64,000 nt of DNA, taken from Ensifer canadensis (lineage in GTDB: Bacteria; Pseudomonadota; Alphaproteobacteria; Rhizobiales; Rhizobiaceae). How positions within the stretch are numbered: position 1 is the first letter of the stretch; every line of letters begins with the position of its first letter. A program made the position numbers and the translations under genes. The stretch spans positions 2,232,001-2,296,000 of the forward strand of contig NZ_CP083370.1 of the NCBI RefSeq assembly GCF_017488845.2. Direction: 5' to 3'. The notes under the pieces were generated by a model. It had not been told where the DNA came from and did no database searches. It worked only from the letters and a program-made list of their open reading frames with translations. Shown piece after piece: positions 26,745 to 38,668 of the stretch.

Positions 26745-27155
26745 ATGCGCATGATTTTTGTAAACCTGCCCGTCAAGGACCTGAAGGCGTCCCGGGCCTT
26801 TTTCGCGGCACTCGGCTATACCTTCAACGAGCAGTTCTCCGACGACACGGCCGCCTGCACGGTGATCTCGGACAATATTTTCGTCATGCTTTTGACCGAA
26901 CCGAAGTTCCGCGGCTTCATCACCGGCGAGATCAGCGATGCCAGCAAGGGCACCGAGGTCATCACCGCCCTTTCCGCCTCGAGCCGCGCCGAATGCGACG
27001 ACATGCTCGCCAAGGCACTCGCTGCCGGTGCCAAGCCCTGGAAGCCGGCACTCGACTACGGCTTCATGTACGGCATCAGCTTCCAGGATCTCGACGGCCA
27101 CGTCTGGGAATTCATGTGGATGGACATGGAAGCCGCCCAGCAGCAGGCCTCCTGA
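26745..27155 (+). CDS. VOC superfamily protein (lactoylglutathione-lyase-like, PhnB/YdfN type)
   Basis: A 136-residue protein starting MRMIFVNLPVKDLKASRAFF. The two half-barrel modules are visible through FFAALGYTFNEQFSDDTA and the closing YGISFQDLDGHVWEFMWMDM. The final Glu in the HVWEF strand is the usual metal ligand. GGAG lies 6 nt upstream of ATG 26745. It is not a close copy of the other VOC gene nearby. The catalytic role is unknown. A strong terminator follows. Confidence 0.88.
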   Translation: MRMIFVNLPVKDLKASRAFFAALGYTFNEQFSDDTAACTVISDNIFVMLLTEPKFRGFITGEISDASKGTEVITALSASSRAECDDMLAKALAAGAKPWKPALDYGFMYGISFQDLDGHVWEFMWMDMEAAQQQAS

Positions 27156-27177
27156 TCTGACGCAATCCCCTTGCCTT

Positions 27178-27212
27178 GCGCCCGCCGCGTTTCGCGGCGG
27201 GCGCTTTTTTTT
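27178..27212 (+). terminator. Rho-independent terminator
   Basis: A perfect 12-bp stem (GCGCCCGCCGCG with its complement) closes a 3-nt loop and is followed by eight T residues, 22 bp after the VOC gene stop. Confidence 0.95.
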
Positions 27213-27366
27213 GTCTGATCCGGTGCACGCAACTATGAGCGAGGCTATCGGCCGCAGAGGTTTTGGGGAGAAATTGCCCGAAAAACCGGATAGTTGGGGA
27301 ACCCATACGTCGAGAAGGCGAGTGAGCCGTCGCTGACGCTTGCAATGAGCAGAATGAGGAAGCCCC

Positions 27367-28020
27367 ATGTCCATGAATGTCGAAGCCAAGCATTGGTCCA
27401 AGGTCGAGCTTTTGCACGAGACCGTGCGCAACCCGAATATCCATGTGCGCGGCACCAACAGCTACTACAGCAACGCTTGGACGGGTTCCTTCGAGGAGAG
27501 CGTCGTTCGCTACCTCTATGGCGACGACTACAGCCTCAAGGCCTGGGAGCCGCAATGGCCGATCGACCAGTTGCGGATCGGAGACTACGTCGCGATCGGT
27601 GCCGAGGCGGTAATCCTGATGGGTGGCAACCACACCCACCGCACCGATTGGGTCAGCCTCTATCCGTTCATCGATATGATTGGCGAAGCCTATATCGGCA
27701 AGGGCGACACGATCATCGGCGACGGCGCCTGGATCGGCATGCGCGCCATGATCATGCCGGGAGTCACCCTTGGTGAAGGCGCCGTCATCGCTTCGGGCGC
27801 GATCGTCACCAGAGACGTGTCGGCTTACACCATCGTTGCCGGCAATCCGGCCCGCCCCGTTCGCCAGCGCTTTCCCGAAGCAGACATCGAGACGTTGCTC
27901 TCACTCGGCATCTACCGATGGGAGAGGTCGAAGTTCGACGCGCTGCGCAATGTCATCTGCGCCGACGACATCGCCGCGCTGAAGGCAGCATCCGAAGCCT
28001 ACGACGCGGAACAGGCATAA
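27367..28020 (+). CDS. CatB-related O-acetyltransferase (xenobiotic acetyltransferase type)
   Basis: A 217-residue left-handed beta-helix acetyltransferase. Hexapeptide repeats appear as IGDYVAIGAEAVILMGG, IIGDGAWIGMRAMIMPG and LGEGAVIASGAIVTRD, and the catalytic-histidine loop is GGNHTHRTDWVSLYPF. SAYTIVAGNPARPVRQRF is the standard family ending. Members acetylate chloramphenicol, streptogramins or sugar hydroxyls; its natural substrate is not evident, and resistance should not be assumed. GAGGAA lies 7 nt before the ATG. Confidence 0.9.
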   Translation: MSMNVEAKHWSKVELLHETVRNPNIHVRGTNSYYSNAWTGSFEESVVRYLYGDDYSLKAWEPQWPIDQLRIGDYVAIGAEAVILMGGNHTHRTDWVSLYPFIDMIGEAYIGKGDTIIGDGAWIGMRAMIMPGVTLGEGAVIASGAIVTRDVSAYTIVAGNPARPVRQRFPEADIETLLSLGIYRWERSKFDALRNVICADDIAALKAASEAYDAEQA

Positions 28021-28054
28021 CGACAACGCCTGCCAGCGCCCCTGATCGTGGGCA

Positions 28055-30238
<2,184 letters not shown>

Positions 30239-30289
30239 TTAGAGCAACTGTCGGGAAAGAAAAGAGCGGCCGTTATCGGTCTCCCCTGA

Positions 30290-31252
30290 TCATCCGGCCG
30301 GAGCGACACTTGGCTCGACGTGGGCGCAGCGGCGGATCTCCAACTCACACCAGCGCTCGTATCGCTTCTGGTAGCGCGCGCGTATCCCTTCCAAATCCTG
30401 CCGGTGGACGCCGCGTCTGGTGTAGATCCATTTGCCTTCCGCAAGGCCGCGCATGACGCGACCAACCGGATCGAGGCCGAACATTTTCAGGATGGCGGCG
30501 CCGCCCTTGTACCAGCCGATGCCATAGAGGTCGATACCTTCGGGCGGAAACTCCTGGTACTCCAGGATCGCCGACACCGTCGCCCAGACGAGGATGCCGT
30601 TCTGCCGCCGGCGTTCGCTGCGCATGGAATCGAGCAGGTAGCTGAGATTGAGGATGGTAGCGAGATAGACCACCTTGGCCTTGCGCGCCTTCGGATGGAC
30701 AAGCAACCCGTTGGCAAGCAGGTCGTCGAAGCCATAGTCACCTTGCAGGAACAGCTTGAAGTGCTTCTTCTCGAAGGCGTAGTAGTCGGTGAAACCGTAG
30801 ATATTGTCGTCGGAGTCCTGCAGGCAGATCAGGCTGTAGGGATCGGAGAAGAAGGCTTTCATATCCTCCTCCGGATCGATCGCGTCGCTCTGAAAGACGT
30901 CCTGCGCCTTGCGGATGACATCATAGGCAACCGCCGTCGATGGCGGGACACGCACCAGGTACGGGCGGTCATCCTCAGCGCTGGAGCGCAGAAACCCGAG
31001 CGGTGCGGCGCCATCGTCCTTCTCGTCCGGCAGTTCGATGCTGCGCGCGCCGCGAAGTCGCGCGACCAGATAGGGGATGAGCGCCGTGCCGGCCACCACC
31101 GCCAGGATGCCGATCACCCCCAGCTGTTTGTTGGCTTCCTTCATCGTCAGGATGTAGCCGACGAAGGCGAGAGAATAGAGCAGGATCAGTTCCGGATGCT
31201 TGCGCATCTGGTCCAGTCGAAGCTGAATTCGCTGCTGGAGCTGTTCCCACAT
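30290..31252 (-). CDS. Conserved membrane-anchored protein, function unknown
   Basis: About 320 residues. The N-terminus is amphipathic (MWEQLQQRIQLRLDQM), followed by two membrane helices (LILLYSLAFVGYIL and LGVIGILAVVAGTALIPYLV) at about residues 27-65. A large soluble domain follows, acidic then mixed, with ILVWATVSAILEYQEFPPE and LYGIGWYKGGAAILKMFGLDP. I do not recognise the family. The soluble part has the size and strand-helix pattern of an acetyltransferase-like fold (toxin-activating lysine acyltransferase-type proteins share a similar layout), but this is weak. ATG 31252 is chosen over TTG 31276. Its setting between ligA and recN may be incidental. Confidence 0.75.
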   Translation of the reverse strand: MWEQLQQRIQLRLDQMRKHPELILLYSLAFVGYILTMKEANKQLGVIGILAVVAGTALIPYLVARLRGARSIELPDEKDDGAAPLGFLRSSAEDDRPYLVRVPPSTAVAYDVIRKAQDVFQSDAIDPEEDMKAFFSDPYSLICLQDSDDNIYGFTDYYAFEKKHFKLFLQGDYGFDDLLANGLLVHPKARKAKVVYLATILNLSYLLDSMRSERRRQNGILVWATVSAILEYQEFPPEGIDLYGIGWYKGGAAILKMFGLDPVGRVMRGLAEGKWIYTRRGVHRQDLEGIRARYQKRYERWCELEIRRCAHVEPSVAPAG

Positions 31253-31335
31253 GCCAAAGCTCGCATATCCGCGCAACGCCTAATAAAGACACGCGCTCGA
31301 CCGGGAGACAACTTGGCGAGAAGGCGTAGCGGGCA

Positions 31336-33009
31336 CTAACCGTTGCCGGAAAGCAATCGGGCGGCGGCCGCCCTCGCCTCTTCGGTGATCGAGGCACCGG
31401 CGAGCATGCGGGCGATTTCCTCGGTGCGGGCCTTGTCGTCCATTCGGGCGACGCGGGTCGAGATCATCTCGGCCTTTTCGGTCGATGGTCCCTTGGAGAT
31501 CAGCAGATGCGTCGCCGCGCGTGCGGCAACCTGCGGCGCATGGGTGACCGAAAGCACCTGCACCGTGCCGGAAAGGCGCTTCAGTCGCTGGCCGATGGCA
31601 TCCGCGACCGCGCCACCGACTCCGGTGTCGATTTCGTCGAAGACGAGGGTCGGCGCCGAGCCGCGGTCGGCAAGCGCCACCTTCAGCGCCAGCAGGAAGC
31701 GCGAAAGTTCGCCGCCCGAAGCCACCTTCATGATCGGCCCCGGCCGGGTGCCCGGATTGGTCTGGACATGGAATTCGACCAGATCGATGCCGTCGACGGT
31801 CGGCTGGGCCGCATCGCTCTGCACTTCGACCATGAAGCGGGCACGTTCGAGCTTCAGCGCCGGCAGCTCGGCCATGACTGCAGCAGACAGCGCCGACGCC
31901 GTGTTCTGTCGCTTGTCGGACAAGGTGCGCGCCGCAGCGTCGAAAGCCACCCGTGCCGCAACAACCTGCATGTCGAGTTGCTTCAGCTTCTCCTCGCCGG
32001 CATCGAGGTCGGCCAGGTCGGAAATCATCCGCACCGCCAGCGCCGGAAGCTCGGCGACCGGCACGGAATATTTTCGGCTGGCGCCACGAAGCGCAAACAG
32101 GCGCTCCTCCACCCGCTCCAATTCCTTCGGGTCGAATTCGGTGTTGCGCAGCGCTCGCTCGACGGCCATTTGCGCATCCGAAAGCTGGTTCAGCGCGGCA
32201 TCCAAGAGCTCGACGGTTTCTTCCAGCAGCCCCGGCGCCTCATGGCTCTTGCGCTCCAGCCGGCGCACCAGCGAGGCAATCAATGGAACCGGCGAGCCGT
32301 TGCCGTTGAGAAATTCGGAGGCTTCGTTGATGTCGCCGGCGATCCGCTCGGACTTCATCATCCGCGCGCGCTTTTCGGCAAGCTCGTCCTCTTCGCCATC
32401 GCGCGGGCTGAGCTTTTCCAGTTCTTCGACAGAGGAGCGCAGATAGTCCGCTTCGCGTGCTGCCGCCTCGACGCGCTCGCGATGCTTCTTCAGTCCGCGT
32501 TCGGCATCTTTCCAGGCGCGGTAGAGGCCGGAGACCTGCTCTGCCTCGTCGGTCGTGCCGCCAAAGGCGTCGAGAAGCGTGCGGTGCGCGTCGATATCGA
32601 CAAGCGCGCGGTCGTCATGCTGCCCGTGGATTTCGACCAGTGTCTGGCCAAGTTGCCGCATCAATTGAACGCTGACCGGCTGATCGTTGACGAAAGCCTT
32701 GGTGCGGCCATCGGCCGACTGCACGCGACGGAAAATCAGATCGCCATCATCGTCGACGCCGTTGTCACGCAGCATCAGCCGTGCCGAGTGCCCCATCGGC
32801 ACGTCGAAGACCGCCGTCACCTGGCCCTTGTCCGAGCCGTGACGCACGAGCGAGCCGTCGCCGCGCCCGCCAAGGGCCAGCGACAGGCTGTCGAGCAGGA
32901 TCGATTTTCCGGCACCTGTCTCACCGGTCAACACGGACAGGCCGGCCTCGAACGCCAGATCAAGCCGTTCAATCAGGACGATATCGCGGATCGAGATCTG
33001 GGCGAGCAT
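31336..33009 (-). CDS. recN: DNA repair protein RecN
   Basis: A 557-residue SMC-like ATPase for double-strand break repair. Walker A is GETGAGKSILLDSL near the N-terminus, a long coiled-coil arm fills about residues 150-380, and the ABC signature VASGGELSRFLLALK and Walker B TLVFDEIDTGVGG are in the C-terminal lobe. GQHDD near residue 115 is the family Q-loop region. It is encoded 20 bp downstream of bamD in the same direction, so it may be co-transcribed. Confidence 0.96.
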   Translation of the reverse strand: MLAQISIRDIVLIERLDLAFEAGLSVLTGETGAGKSILLDSLSLALGGRGDGSLVRHGSDKGQVTAVFDVPMGHSARLMLRDNGVDDDGDLIFRRVQSADGRTKAFVNDQPVSVQLMRQLGQTLVEIHGQHDDRALVDIDAHRTLLDAFGGTTDEAEQVSGLYRAWKDAERGLKKHRERVEAAAREADYLRSSVEELEKLSPRDGEEDELAEKRARMMKSERIAGDINEASEFLNGNGSPVPLIASLVRRLERKSHEAPGLLEETVELLDAALNQLSDAQMAVERALRNTEFDPKELERVEERLFALRGASRKYSVPVAELPALAVRMISDLADLDAGEEKLKQLDMQVVAARVAFDAAARTLSDKRQNTASALSAAVMAELPALKLERARFMVEVQSDAAQPTVDGIDLVEFHVQTNPGTRPGPIMKVASGGELSRFLLALKVALADRGSAPTLVFDEIDTGVGGAVADAIGQRLKRLSGTVQVLSVTHAPQVAARAATHLLISKGPSTEKAEMISTRVARMDDKARTEEIARMLAGASITEEARAAAARLLSGNG

Positions 33010-33029
33010 CCGGGGTCAAATCTTCCGTG

Positions 33030-33896
33030 TCAGGCGCCGATCAGCTTCTTGCCTGCGCGCGCAATCCAGGAATTGCCGCTTTCGCGAGGCTCGAGGCCAC
33101 CCGACTGCAACAGCTTGAAGGAATCACCATACCACTGGCTGTCCGGATAGTTGTGTCCGAGAACGGCGGCAGCGGTCTGCGCTTCGGAGGCCACGCCCAT
33201 TGCGTAATAGGCTTCGACCAGACGGGCCAGTGCTTCTTCGACCTGGTTGGTATTGGGATACTTCTCGACGACGGTGCGGAAACGCGACACGGCGGCGAGG
33301 TATTCCTTGCGCTCGAGATAATAGCGGCCGACCTGCATTTCCTTGCCGGCGAGCTGGTCGCGGGCAAAGCGGATCTTCGCCTGGGCATCCTCGACATATT
33401 GCGAGTCCGGATACTTGTCGACGACGGCCTGCATCGCCTCGATCGCCTTAAAGGCCGGCTTCTGGTCCTGCGTCACGCCCGGGATCTGCTTGGTATAGGC
33501 AAGCCCCTGAATGTACTGCGCATAGGCCGCATCTTCCGACTGCGGATAGAGGTTCAGGTAGCGCCCGGTGGAATTGATCGCCTCCTGGTACTGGCCGTTG
33601 CGATAGCTGACGAAGGCGTTCATCACGAGCGCCTTGCGCGCGTATTCGGAGAAAGGATGCTGCCGGTCGAGCGCTTCGAACTTGCGCGCCGCTTCCGTGG
33701 TCTTGCCGGCATTGAGGTTGGCGAGACCCTGGTTGTACAGCACCTCCGGCGGATCGGTCTCGGCCGTCAGCTTGGTGATGTCGATATCGGGATCGTTCTG
33801 GCAGGCGGTAATCAGGGCGCTGCCGGCAACGGCCGCGACTACCACGGCGAACACACGCGCTGACTTTTTCAAATCAACAGAAACTGCAAGAACCAT
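33030..33896 (-). CDS. bamD: Outer membrane assembly lipoprotein BamD
   Basis: A 288-residue lipoprotein of the BAM complex. The signal peptide ends in the lipobox LITAC, giving a lipidated cysteine near residue 32. Five TPR-like repeats follow, with [34 protein letters not shown] and the family ending WYGDSFKLL. It helps BamA fold beta-barrels into the outer membrane. ATG 33896 has GGGAA about 6 nt upstream; an ATG at 33914 is an alternative. Confidence 0.94.
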   Translation of the reverse strand: MVLAVSVDLKKSARVFAVVVAAVAGSALITACQNDPDIDITKLTAETDPPEVLYNQGLANLNAGKTTEAARKFEALDRQHPFSEYARKALVMNAFVSYRNGQYQEAINSTGRYLNLYPQSEDAAYAQYIQGLAYTKQIPGVTQDQKPAFKAIEAMQAVVDKYPDSQYVEDAQAKIRFARDQLAGKEMQVGRYYLERKEYLAAVSRFRTVVEKYPNTNQVEEALARLVEAYYAMGVASEAQTAAAVLGHNYPDSQWYGDSFKLLQSGGLEPRESGNSWIARAGKKLIGA

Positions 33897-34019
33897 CGGA
33901 TATTCCCGTTCCATTCTGCGGGCATCGACCCCGCCAGACATGCGCTTTTAGAGCAAGTTGCCTCAATGCCGCAACGTCATGATCGGTGATTCATGCAAAT
34001 TTATGGCGGCGCCGACATG

Positions 34020-34043
34020 AAAATGCCGGCCTTTCGGCCGGCG
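34020..34043 (-). terminator. Terminator of lpxC
   Basis: GCCGGCC/GGCCGGC with a 4-nt loop, then ATTTTC on the minus strand, 26 bp after the lpxC stop. Confidence 0.85.
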
Positions 34044-34068
34044 ACTGGAGGAGAGTGTCTTTTTGTTG

Positions 34069-35022
34069 TTATGCGGACCAGGGCGCGAAGCCCGGAACTG
34101 CAACCGCAACCATGTCGCGCGCACGGGTGCGCTGACGTGGCGTGGCGGTTTCGACGACCTCGTAGGCCGAGGGATCACTGAGCAGAGCCTTGAGCACATT
34201 TGCGTTCATCTTGTGACCACCGCGATAAGAACGGTAGCAGCCGATAAACGGTGCGCCGGCAAGCGAAAGGTCGCCAACGGCGTCGAGCGTCTTGTGGCGC
34301 ACGAATTCGTCCGTATAGCGAAGGCCTTCGACATTGATGACCGAATCGTCATCGGAGATCACGACCGAGTTTTCCAGCGACGAGCCCAGCGCGTAGCCGG
34401 CAGCCCAGAGGCGCTCGACGTCGCGCATGAAGCCGAAGGTGCGGGCACGCGACAGTTCGCGCTTGAACACCGAAGGCGTCATGTCGCCCTTCCAGGCCTG
34501 GCGACCGATCAGCGGGCAGTCGAAATCGATCTCGACCTCGAAGCGCATGCCGTCATAGGGCGTGAATTCCGACCAGGACGCACCTGATTCGATCCGCACC
34601 GGCTTGATCACGCGGATGTAACGACGCTTGACCGCCAGCGCGCGAACGCCCACCTGCTCGATCGCATCGATGAAGGGTTCGGAGCTGCCGTCCATGATCG
34701 GCATCTCGGCGCCATGAACCTCGATGGTGAGGTTGTCGAGGCCGAGCGCGTAGATGGCGGCCATCACATGCTCGATGGTTGCGATCGAGGTGGCCGGCGA
34801 CATGCCGAGAACGGTGCAGAGATCGGTGTTGCCGACCTGCGAGGAAACCGCCTTGAACTCGCTCAGGCGGCCGTTGGCGAGAACGCGCTGGAAAACGATG
34901 CCCGCATCGGCTTCGGCCGGATGAAAGGTGATTTCCACCTCGGCGCCCGAATGAACGCCAATTCCCTTGAGCGTTACCGGGCTAGCAATCGTGGTCTGAA
35001 ATCCGAGCAGTTCGATTCCCAT
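34069..35022 (-). CDS. lpxC: UDP-3-O-acyl-N-acetylglucosamine deacetylase
   Basis: A 317-residue zinc amidase that catalyses the committed step of lipid A synthesis. Zn ligands lie in TIEHVMAAIYALG and in HKTLDAVGDLSLAG (His and Asp); SGAEVEITFHPA and MDGSSEPFIDAI are further family motifs. Start MGIELLGFQTTIASPV at 35022; TTG 35040 would add six residues. It follows ftsZ in the same direction after a terminator, the usual order at the end of dcw clusters, and has its own 337-bp upstream gap. Confidence 0.96.
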   Translation of the reverse strand: MGIELLGFQTTIASPVTLKGIGVHSGAEVEITFHPAEADAGIVFQRVLANGRLSEFKAVSSQVGNTDLCTVLGMSPATSIATIEHVMAAIYALGLDNLTIEVHGAEMPIMDGSSEPFIDAIEQVGVRALAVKRRYIRVIKPVRIESGASWSEFTPYDGMRFEVEIDFDCPLIGRQAWKGDMTPSVFKRELSRARTFGFMRDVERLWAAGYALGSSLENSVVISDDDSVINVEGLRYTDEFVRHKTLDAVGDLSLAGAPFIGCYRSYRGGHKMNANVLKALLSDPSAYEVVETATPRQRTRARDMVAVAVPGFAPWSA

Positions 35023-35301
35023 TCTCGTCGTCACTTTCAATACCTATGGCCATAAGGCCCAAACATCAGGCGGATGCAGCGGTTTTCAGGGCGCAAGAAA
35101 GGCGCCCGAGAGTTTCGGCCCAAAGGCCGGAACTCTGCGTTTCGAACAGACAGCGCGTGATCGAATCGCATGCATCCCCAATTCCGAGCTTGAAAATAGT
35201 GGTTCTGAGGCACCATTCCAAATCACTGTTCGTTTCGTTTTGTTACGCATCTGTAACACGCCGTTCGACGCCGGCAACCTATTGAAAGAATGCTAGAAAT
35301 A

Positions 35302-35331
35302 CAAAAATGCCCGGGCGGTAGCCCGGGCATT
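35302..35331 (-). terminator. Terminator of the ftsQAZ block
   Basis: A perfect 10-bp stem (ATGCCCGGGC and its complement) with 4-nt loop, then TTTTT on the minus strand, 29 bp after the ftsZ stop. The rest of the 35023-35301 gap upstream of lpxC is AT-richer and probably holds the lpxC promoter. Confidence 0.93.
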
Positions 35332-35359
35332 CGGCAAGGTGAAGGAACGGGCCTTCAAA

Positions 35360-37129
35360 TCAGTTCGATTGACGGCGCAGGAACGCCGGGATCTCGAGCT
35401 GATCATCTTCGTGCGAGCGCGCCTGCGGTGCGGCGCGACCGTGATCGTCAAGCTGGCCGCGACGCGGCGCATAGAGGCTGGCCTCCGGCGAAAGCGGACG
35501 GCGCTGCTGGGAAGCCGCACTCGGCGCACCGGCCGTCATGTCGGCGTTGACGCTGGGGCTTTCCCTTTCGCGCAGGCCGAGCGAGCTGGTGATGCGGTTG
35601 AGAAGACCCATCGGGCCGCGCTCTTCCTGCAACTGCGGCGCCGGCTGGGCGCGCTGGTCCATCTCGGCCTTTACGACGGGCGGGAAGTCCTCGACCTTCG
35701 GCATGCGAACCGGCTCGGCCTGCTGGCGCACCACCGGAGCGATCGGCTCCTGGCGCTGAACCGGCTGCGGCTGGACCTGTGCGTGAACCGGCATTTCGAC
35801 CGGACGCTGAACTGGAGCCGGCTGGCGCATGACCGGAGCGGCTTCTACCGGTGCGGCACCGGCAAAGAGCTTGCTCTGGGGACGAAAGTCGTCGTGAGCC
35901 TGCTGCATCGGAGCCGGAGCCTGGGTGGCGGCGCGGGTTGCGATGTCGAGTTCGCGTTCCATTTCCGCTTCGCGGATCGCAAGCGCGATCTGGTCGACGG
36001 AGTTCTGCTGCTGCACCGGCTGGGCGACCGGCTGCTGGACCGGAGCGGGCTGGTGCTGGGCAACCGCCGGCTGCTGTGCCGGAATGGCTGCGGACGGACG
36101 GATGATCGGCTTCTGCGCTGCTACCGAACGAAAGTCGGCCGAACGACCGGCTACCTCCGCGGCCGTGCGATCGATACCGGTGGCAACGACCGATACGCGG
36201 ATCAGGCCTTCAAGTTCTTCGTCGAACGTGGCGCCGAGGATGATGTTGGCGTCCGGATCGACTTCTTCGCGGATGCGGGTCGCAGCTTCGTCGAGTTCGA
36301 ACAGGGTCAGGTCGCGACCACCGGTGATCGAGATCAAGAGGCCCTGTGCGCCCTTCATCGAGGTTTCGTCGAGCAGCGGGTTGGCGATCGCAGCTTCGGC
36401 AGCGGCCATTGCGCGGCCCTCGCCCGAGGCTTCGCCGGTGCCCATCATGGCGCGACCCATTTCGCGCATCACCGAGCGGACGTCGGCGAAGTCGAGGTTG
36501 ATGAGGCCTTCCTTGACCATGAGGTCGGTGATGCAGGCAACACCCGAATAGAGGACCTGGTCGGCCATCGCGAACGCATCGGCAAACGTCGTGCGGTCAT
36601 TGGCGATGCGGAAGAGGTTCTGGTTCGGGATGACGATCAGGGTGTCGACCGACTTCTGCAGTTCGGCGATGCCCTGGTCGGCGAGCCGCATGCGGCGCTG
36701 GCCTTCGAAATGGAAAGGCTTGGTGACGACGCCGACAGTCAGGATGCCCTTGTTGCGGGCGGCCTGCGCGACGATCGGGGCTGCACCGGTGCCGGTGCCG
36801 CCGCCCATGCCGGCGGTGACGAAGCACATGTGGGTGCCATGCAGGTGATCGATGATCTCATCAATGCACTCTTCAGCAGCCGCGCGGCCGACTTCCGGCT
36901 GCGAGCCGGCGCCCAGACCCTCGGTCACGGCGACACCCATCTGGATGACCCGTTCTGCCTTGGTCATGGTCAGCGCCTGCGCGTCGGTGTTGGCAACGAC
37001 GAAGTCGACGCCTTCAAGACCCGCTGTGATCATGTTGTTGACGGCATTGCCGCCGCCGCCGCCAACACCAAAGACGGTGATGCGGGGCTTCAGCTCCGTG
37101 ATATCCGGCTTCTGCAAGTTGATAGTCAT
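35360..37129 (-). CDS. ftsZ: Cell division GTPase FtsZ, long-linker form
   Basis: A 589-residue tubulin homologue. The GTPase core (about residues 1-320) has [13 protein letters not shown], the tubulin signature [10 protein letters not shown] and T7-loop region [12 protein letters not shown] ~250-residue linker very rich in Gln and Pro follows (for example [16 protein letters not shown]), ending in the conserved C-terminal peptide [11 protein letters not shown] that binds FtsA and other partners. It is much longer than E. coli FtsZ (383 residues), as in other rhizobial FtsZ1. GGAAC lies upstream of ATG 37129. Confidence 0.97.
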   Translation of the reverse strand: MTINLQKPDITELKPRITVFGVGGGGGNAVNNMITAGLEGVDFVVANTDAQALTMTKAERVIQMGVAVTEGLGAGSQPEVGRAAAEECIDEIIDHLHGTHMCFVTAGMGGGTGTGAAPIVAQAARNKGILTVGVVTKPFHFEGQRRMRLADQGIAELQKSVDTLIVIPNQNLFRIANDRTTFADAFAMADQVLYSGVACITDLMVKEGLINLDFADVRSVMREMGRAMMGTGEASGEGRAMAAAEAAIANPLLDETSMKGAQGLLISITGGRDLTLFELDEAATRIREEVDPDANIILGATFDEELEGLIRVSVVATGIDRTAAEVAGRSADFRSVAAQKPIIRPSAAIPAQQPAVAQHQPAPVQQPVAQPVQQQNSVDQIALAIREAEMERELDIATRAATQAPAPMQQAHDDFRPQSKLFAGAAPVEAAPVMRQPAPVQRPVEMPVHAQVQPQPVQRQEPIAPVVRQQAEPVRMPKVEDFPPVVKAEMDQRAQPAPQLQEERGPMGLLNRITSSLGLRERESPSVNADMTAGAPSAASQQRRPLSPEASLYAPRRGQLDDHGRAAPQARSHEDDQLEIPAFLRRQSN

Positions 37130-37296
37130 AGTACCCGTTCCTTCTGTTTTCTGGCCGCCTTGCCGAGCCGACCAAATCCTTGAAATTCCAACTTTGTCTT
37201 CGTCCGGCATCGTCCCTGTTCGGTGCCGGCCGTACTCCGCGCATAACCCCGAAAATCGTCTGCGATTTTCGGAAAGGCTTATGCACGTCACAAACC

Positions 37297-37340
37297 TTAG
37301 AGCGCGCTTTGCACGTCCATCCGGACGCGCGGCGCTCTAA
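37297..37340 (-). repeat. RIME1-like half element between ftsA and ftsZ
   Basis: TTAGAGCGC and GCGCTCTAA flank TTTGCACGTCCATCCGGACG; it starts right at the ftsA stop. The palindrome matches the right half of the elements at 58617 and 60592. It sits in the 207-bp ftsA-ftsZ gap, which must also hold any separate ftsZ promoter. Confidence 0.6.
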
Positions 37341-38668
37341 AAACTTTCCTTCAGCCACTGGCCCATGCGGGCGATGCGGCCGTTGCCGTTGCCGATCGAC
37401 GAGAACATGCCGCCCTGGGCCGCATGCGTTTCGAGGTCGGCGACCTGCGGATAGATCATCAGACCGACGGCCGTGGAGAACGCCGGTCCCTTGGCAGCAG
37501 CCGGCAGCCCGGAAACTCCGAGCGGACGGCCGATACGAACATTGCGCGCCAGGATGCGGCGTGCCGCTTCCGGCAGGCCGGTCAACTGGCTGGCGCCACC
37601 CGTCAGCACGATGCGCTTGCCGACGATCGGGCTGAAGCCCGAGCGCTGGATGCGGTCGCGGATGAGCTCCAGCGTTTCCTCGATGCGGGCGCGTACGATC
37701 CGCGACACCAGAGCGCGCGGCACGTGGGTCGGCTGGTCGCGGTCGTCCTCGCCGATCGGCGGGACCGAGACGATGTCGCGCTCGTCGGCGCTGTTGGGCA
37801 GGGCCGAGCCGTGCACGACCTTCAGCCGTTCGGCGTCTTCGATGCGGGTCGAAAGACCGCGCGCCAGGTCCGTCGTCACATGGTGGCCGCCGAGGCTGAC
37901 CGCGTCGGCGTGAACCAGCTTGCCCTCGGCAAAGACCGAGATCGTCGTCGTGCCGCCACCCATGTCGATCGCGGCGCAGCCGAGTTCGACTTCGTCATCG
38001 ACAAGAGCCGCCAGACCGCTGGCATAGGGCGTCGCAACGATGCCCTCGACCGAGAGATGCGCTCGGTTGACGCAAAGTTCGAGATTCTTCAGCGCCGCCC
38101 GCTCCGCGGTCAGCACGTGCATGTCGACGCCGAGCACGTCGCCGAACATGGCGAGCGGATCGCGGATGCCGCGCTCGCCGTCGAGCGAGAAGCCAGTCGG
38201 CAGCGAATGCAGGATGGCGCGGTCGGAACGCAGCGATTGCTGGCCGGCGGCCGACAGCACTCTCTTCAGGTCGCTGGCATCGACTTCCTGGCCACCGAGG
38301 TCGATGGTCGCGGTATAGACGTCGCTCTGCAGGCGGCCTGCGGAAATGTTGACGATGAGGCTGTCGATGGTGAGGCCGGCCATGCGCTCGGCCGCATCGA
38401 CGGCGAGCCGCACGACGCTTTCGACCGCATCGAGATCGGCGACGACGCCGTTCTTCACGCCGCGGGATTTCTGGTGGCCGATGCCGATGATCTCGACGCT
38501 ATGCGTGCGGTTCGGCAGGATCTGGCTTTCGGCGCGCGGCGTCAGCCGGCCGATCATGCACACGATCTTCGTCGAGCCGATATCCAGCACCGAGACGACA
38601 TGAGACCGCTTCGAAGAAAGCGGCTTCAGGCGCGGCAGGCCAAAGCTGGAGGAACCGAACAAACTCAT
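37337..38668 (-). CDS. ftsA: Cell division protein FtsA
   Basis: A 443-residue actin-like protein that links FtsZ to the membrane. ATP-binding segments are VLDIGSTKIVCMIG near residue 26, AIDMGGGTTTISVF, and VLTGGASQLTGLPEAA. The C-terminal end MGQWLKESF is the amphipathic membrane-targeting helix. Its start overlaps the ftsQ stop (ATGA), indicating translational coupling. Confidence 0.97.
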   Translation of the reverse strand: MSLFGSSSFGLPRLKPLSSKRSHVVSVLDIGSTKIVCMIGRLTPRAESQILPNRTHSVEIIGIGHQKSRGVKNGVVADLDAVESVVRLAVDAAERMAGLTIDSLIVNISAGRLQSDVYTATIDLGGQEVDASDLKRVLSAAGQQSLRSDRAILHSLPTGFSLDGERGIRDPLAMFGDVLGVDMHVLTAERAALKNLELCVNRAHLSVEGIVATPYASGLAALVDDEVELGCAAIDMGGGTTTISVFAEGKLVHADAVSLGGHHVTTDLARGLSTRIEDAERLKVVHGSALPNSADERDIVSVPPIGEDDRDQPTHVPRALVSRIVRARIEETLELIRDRIQRSGFSPIVGKRIVLTGGASQLTGLPEAARRILARNVRIGRPLGVSGLPAAAKGPAFSTAVGLMIYPQVADLETHAAQGGMFSSIGNGNGRIARMGQWLKESF

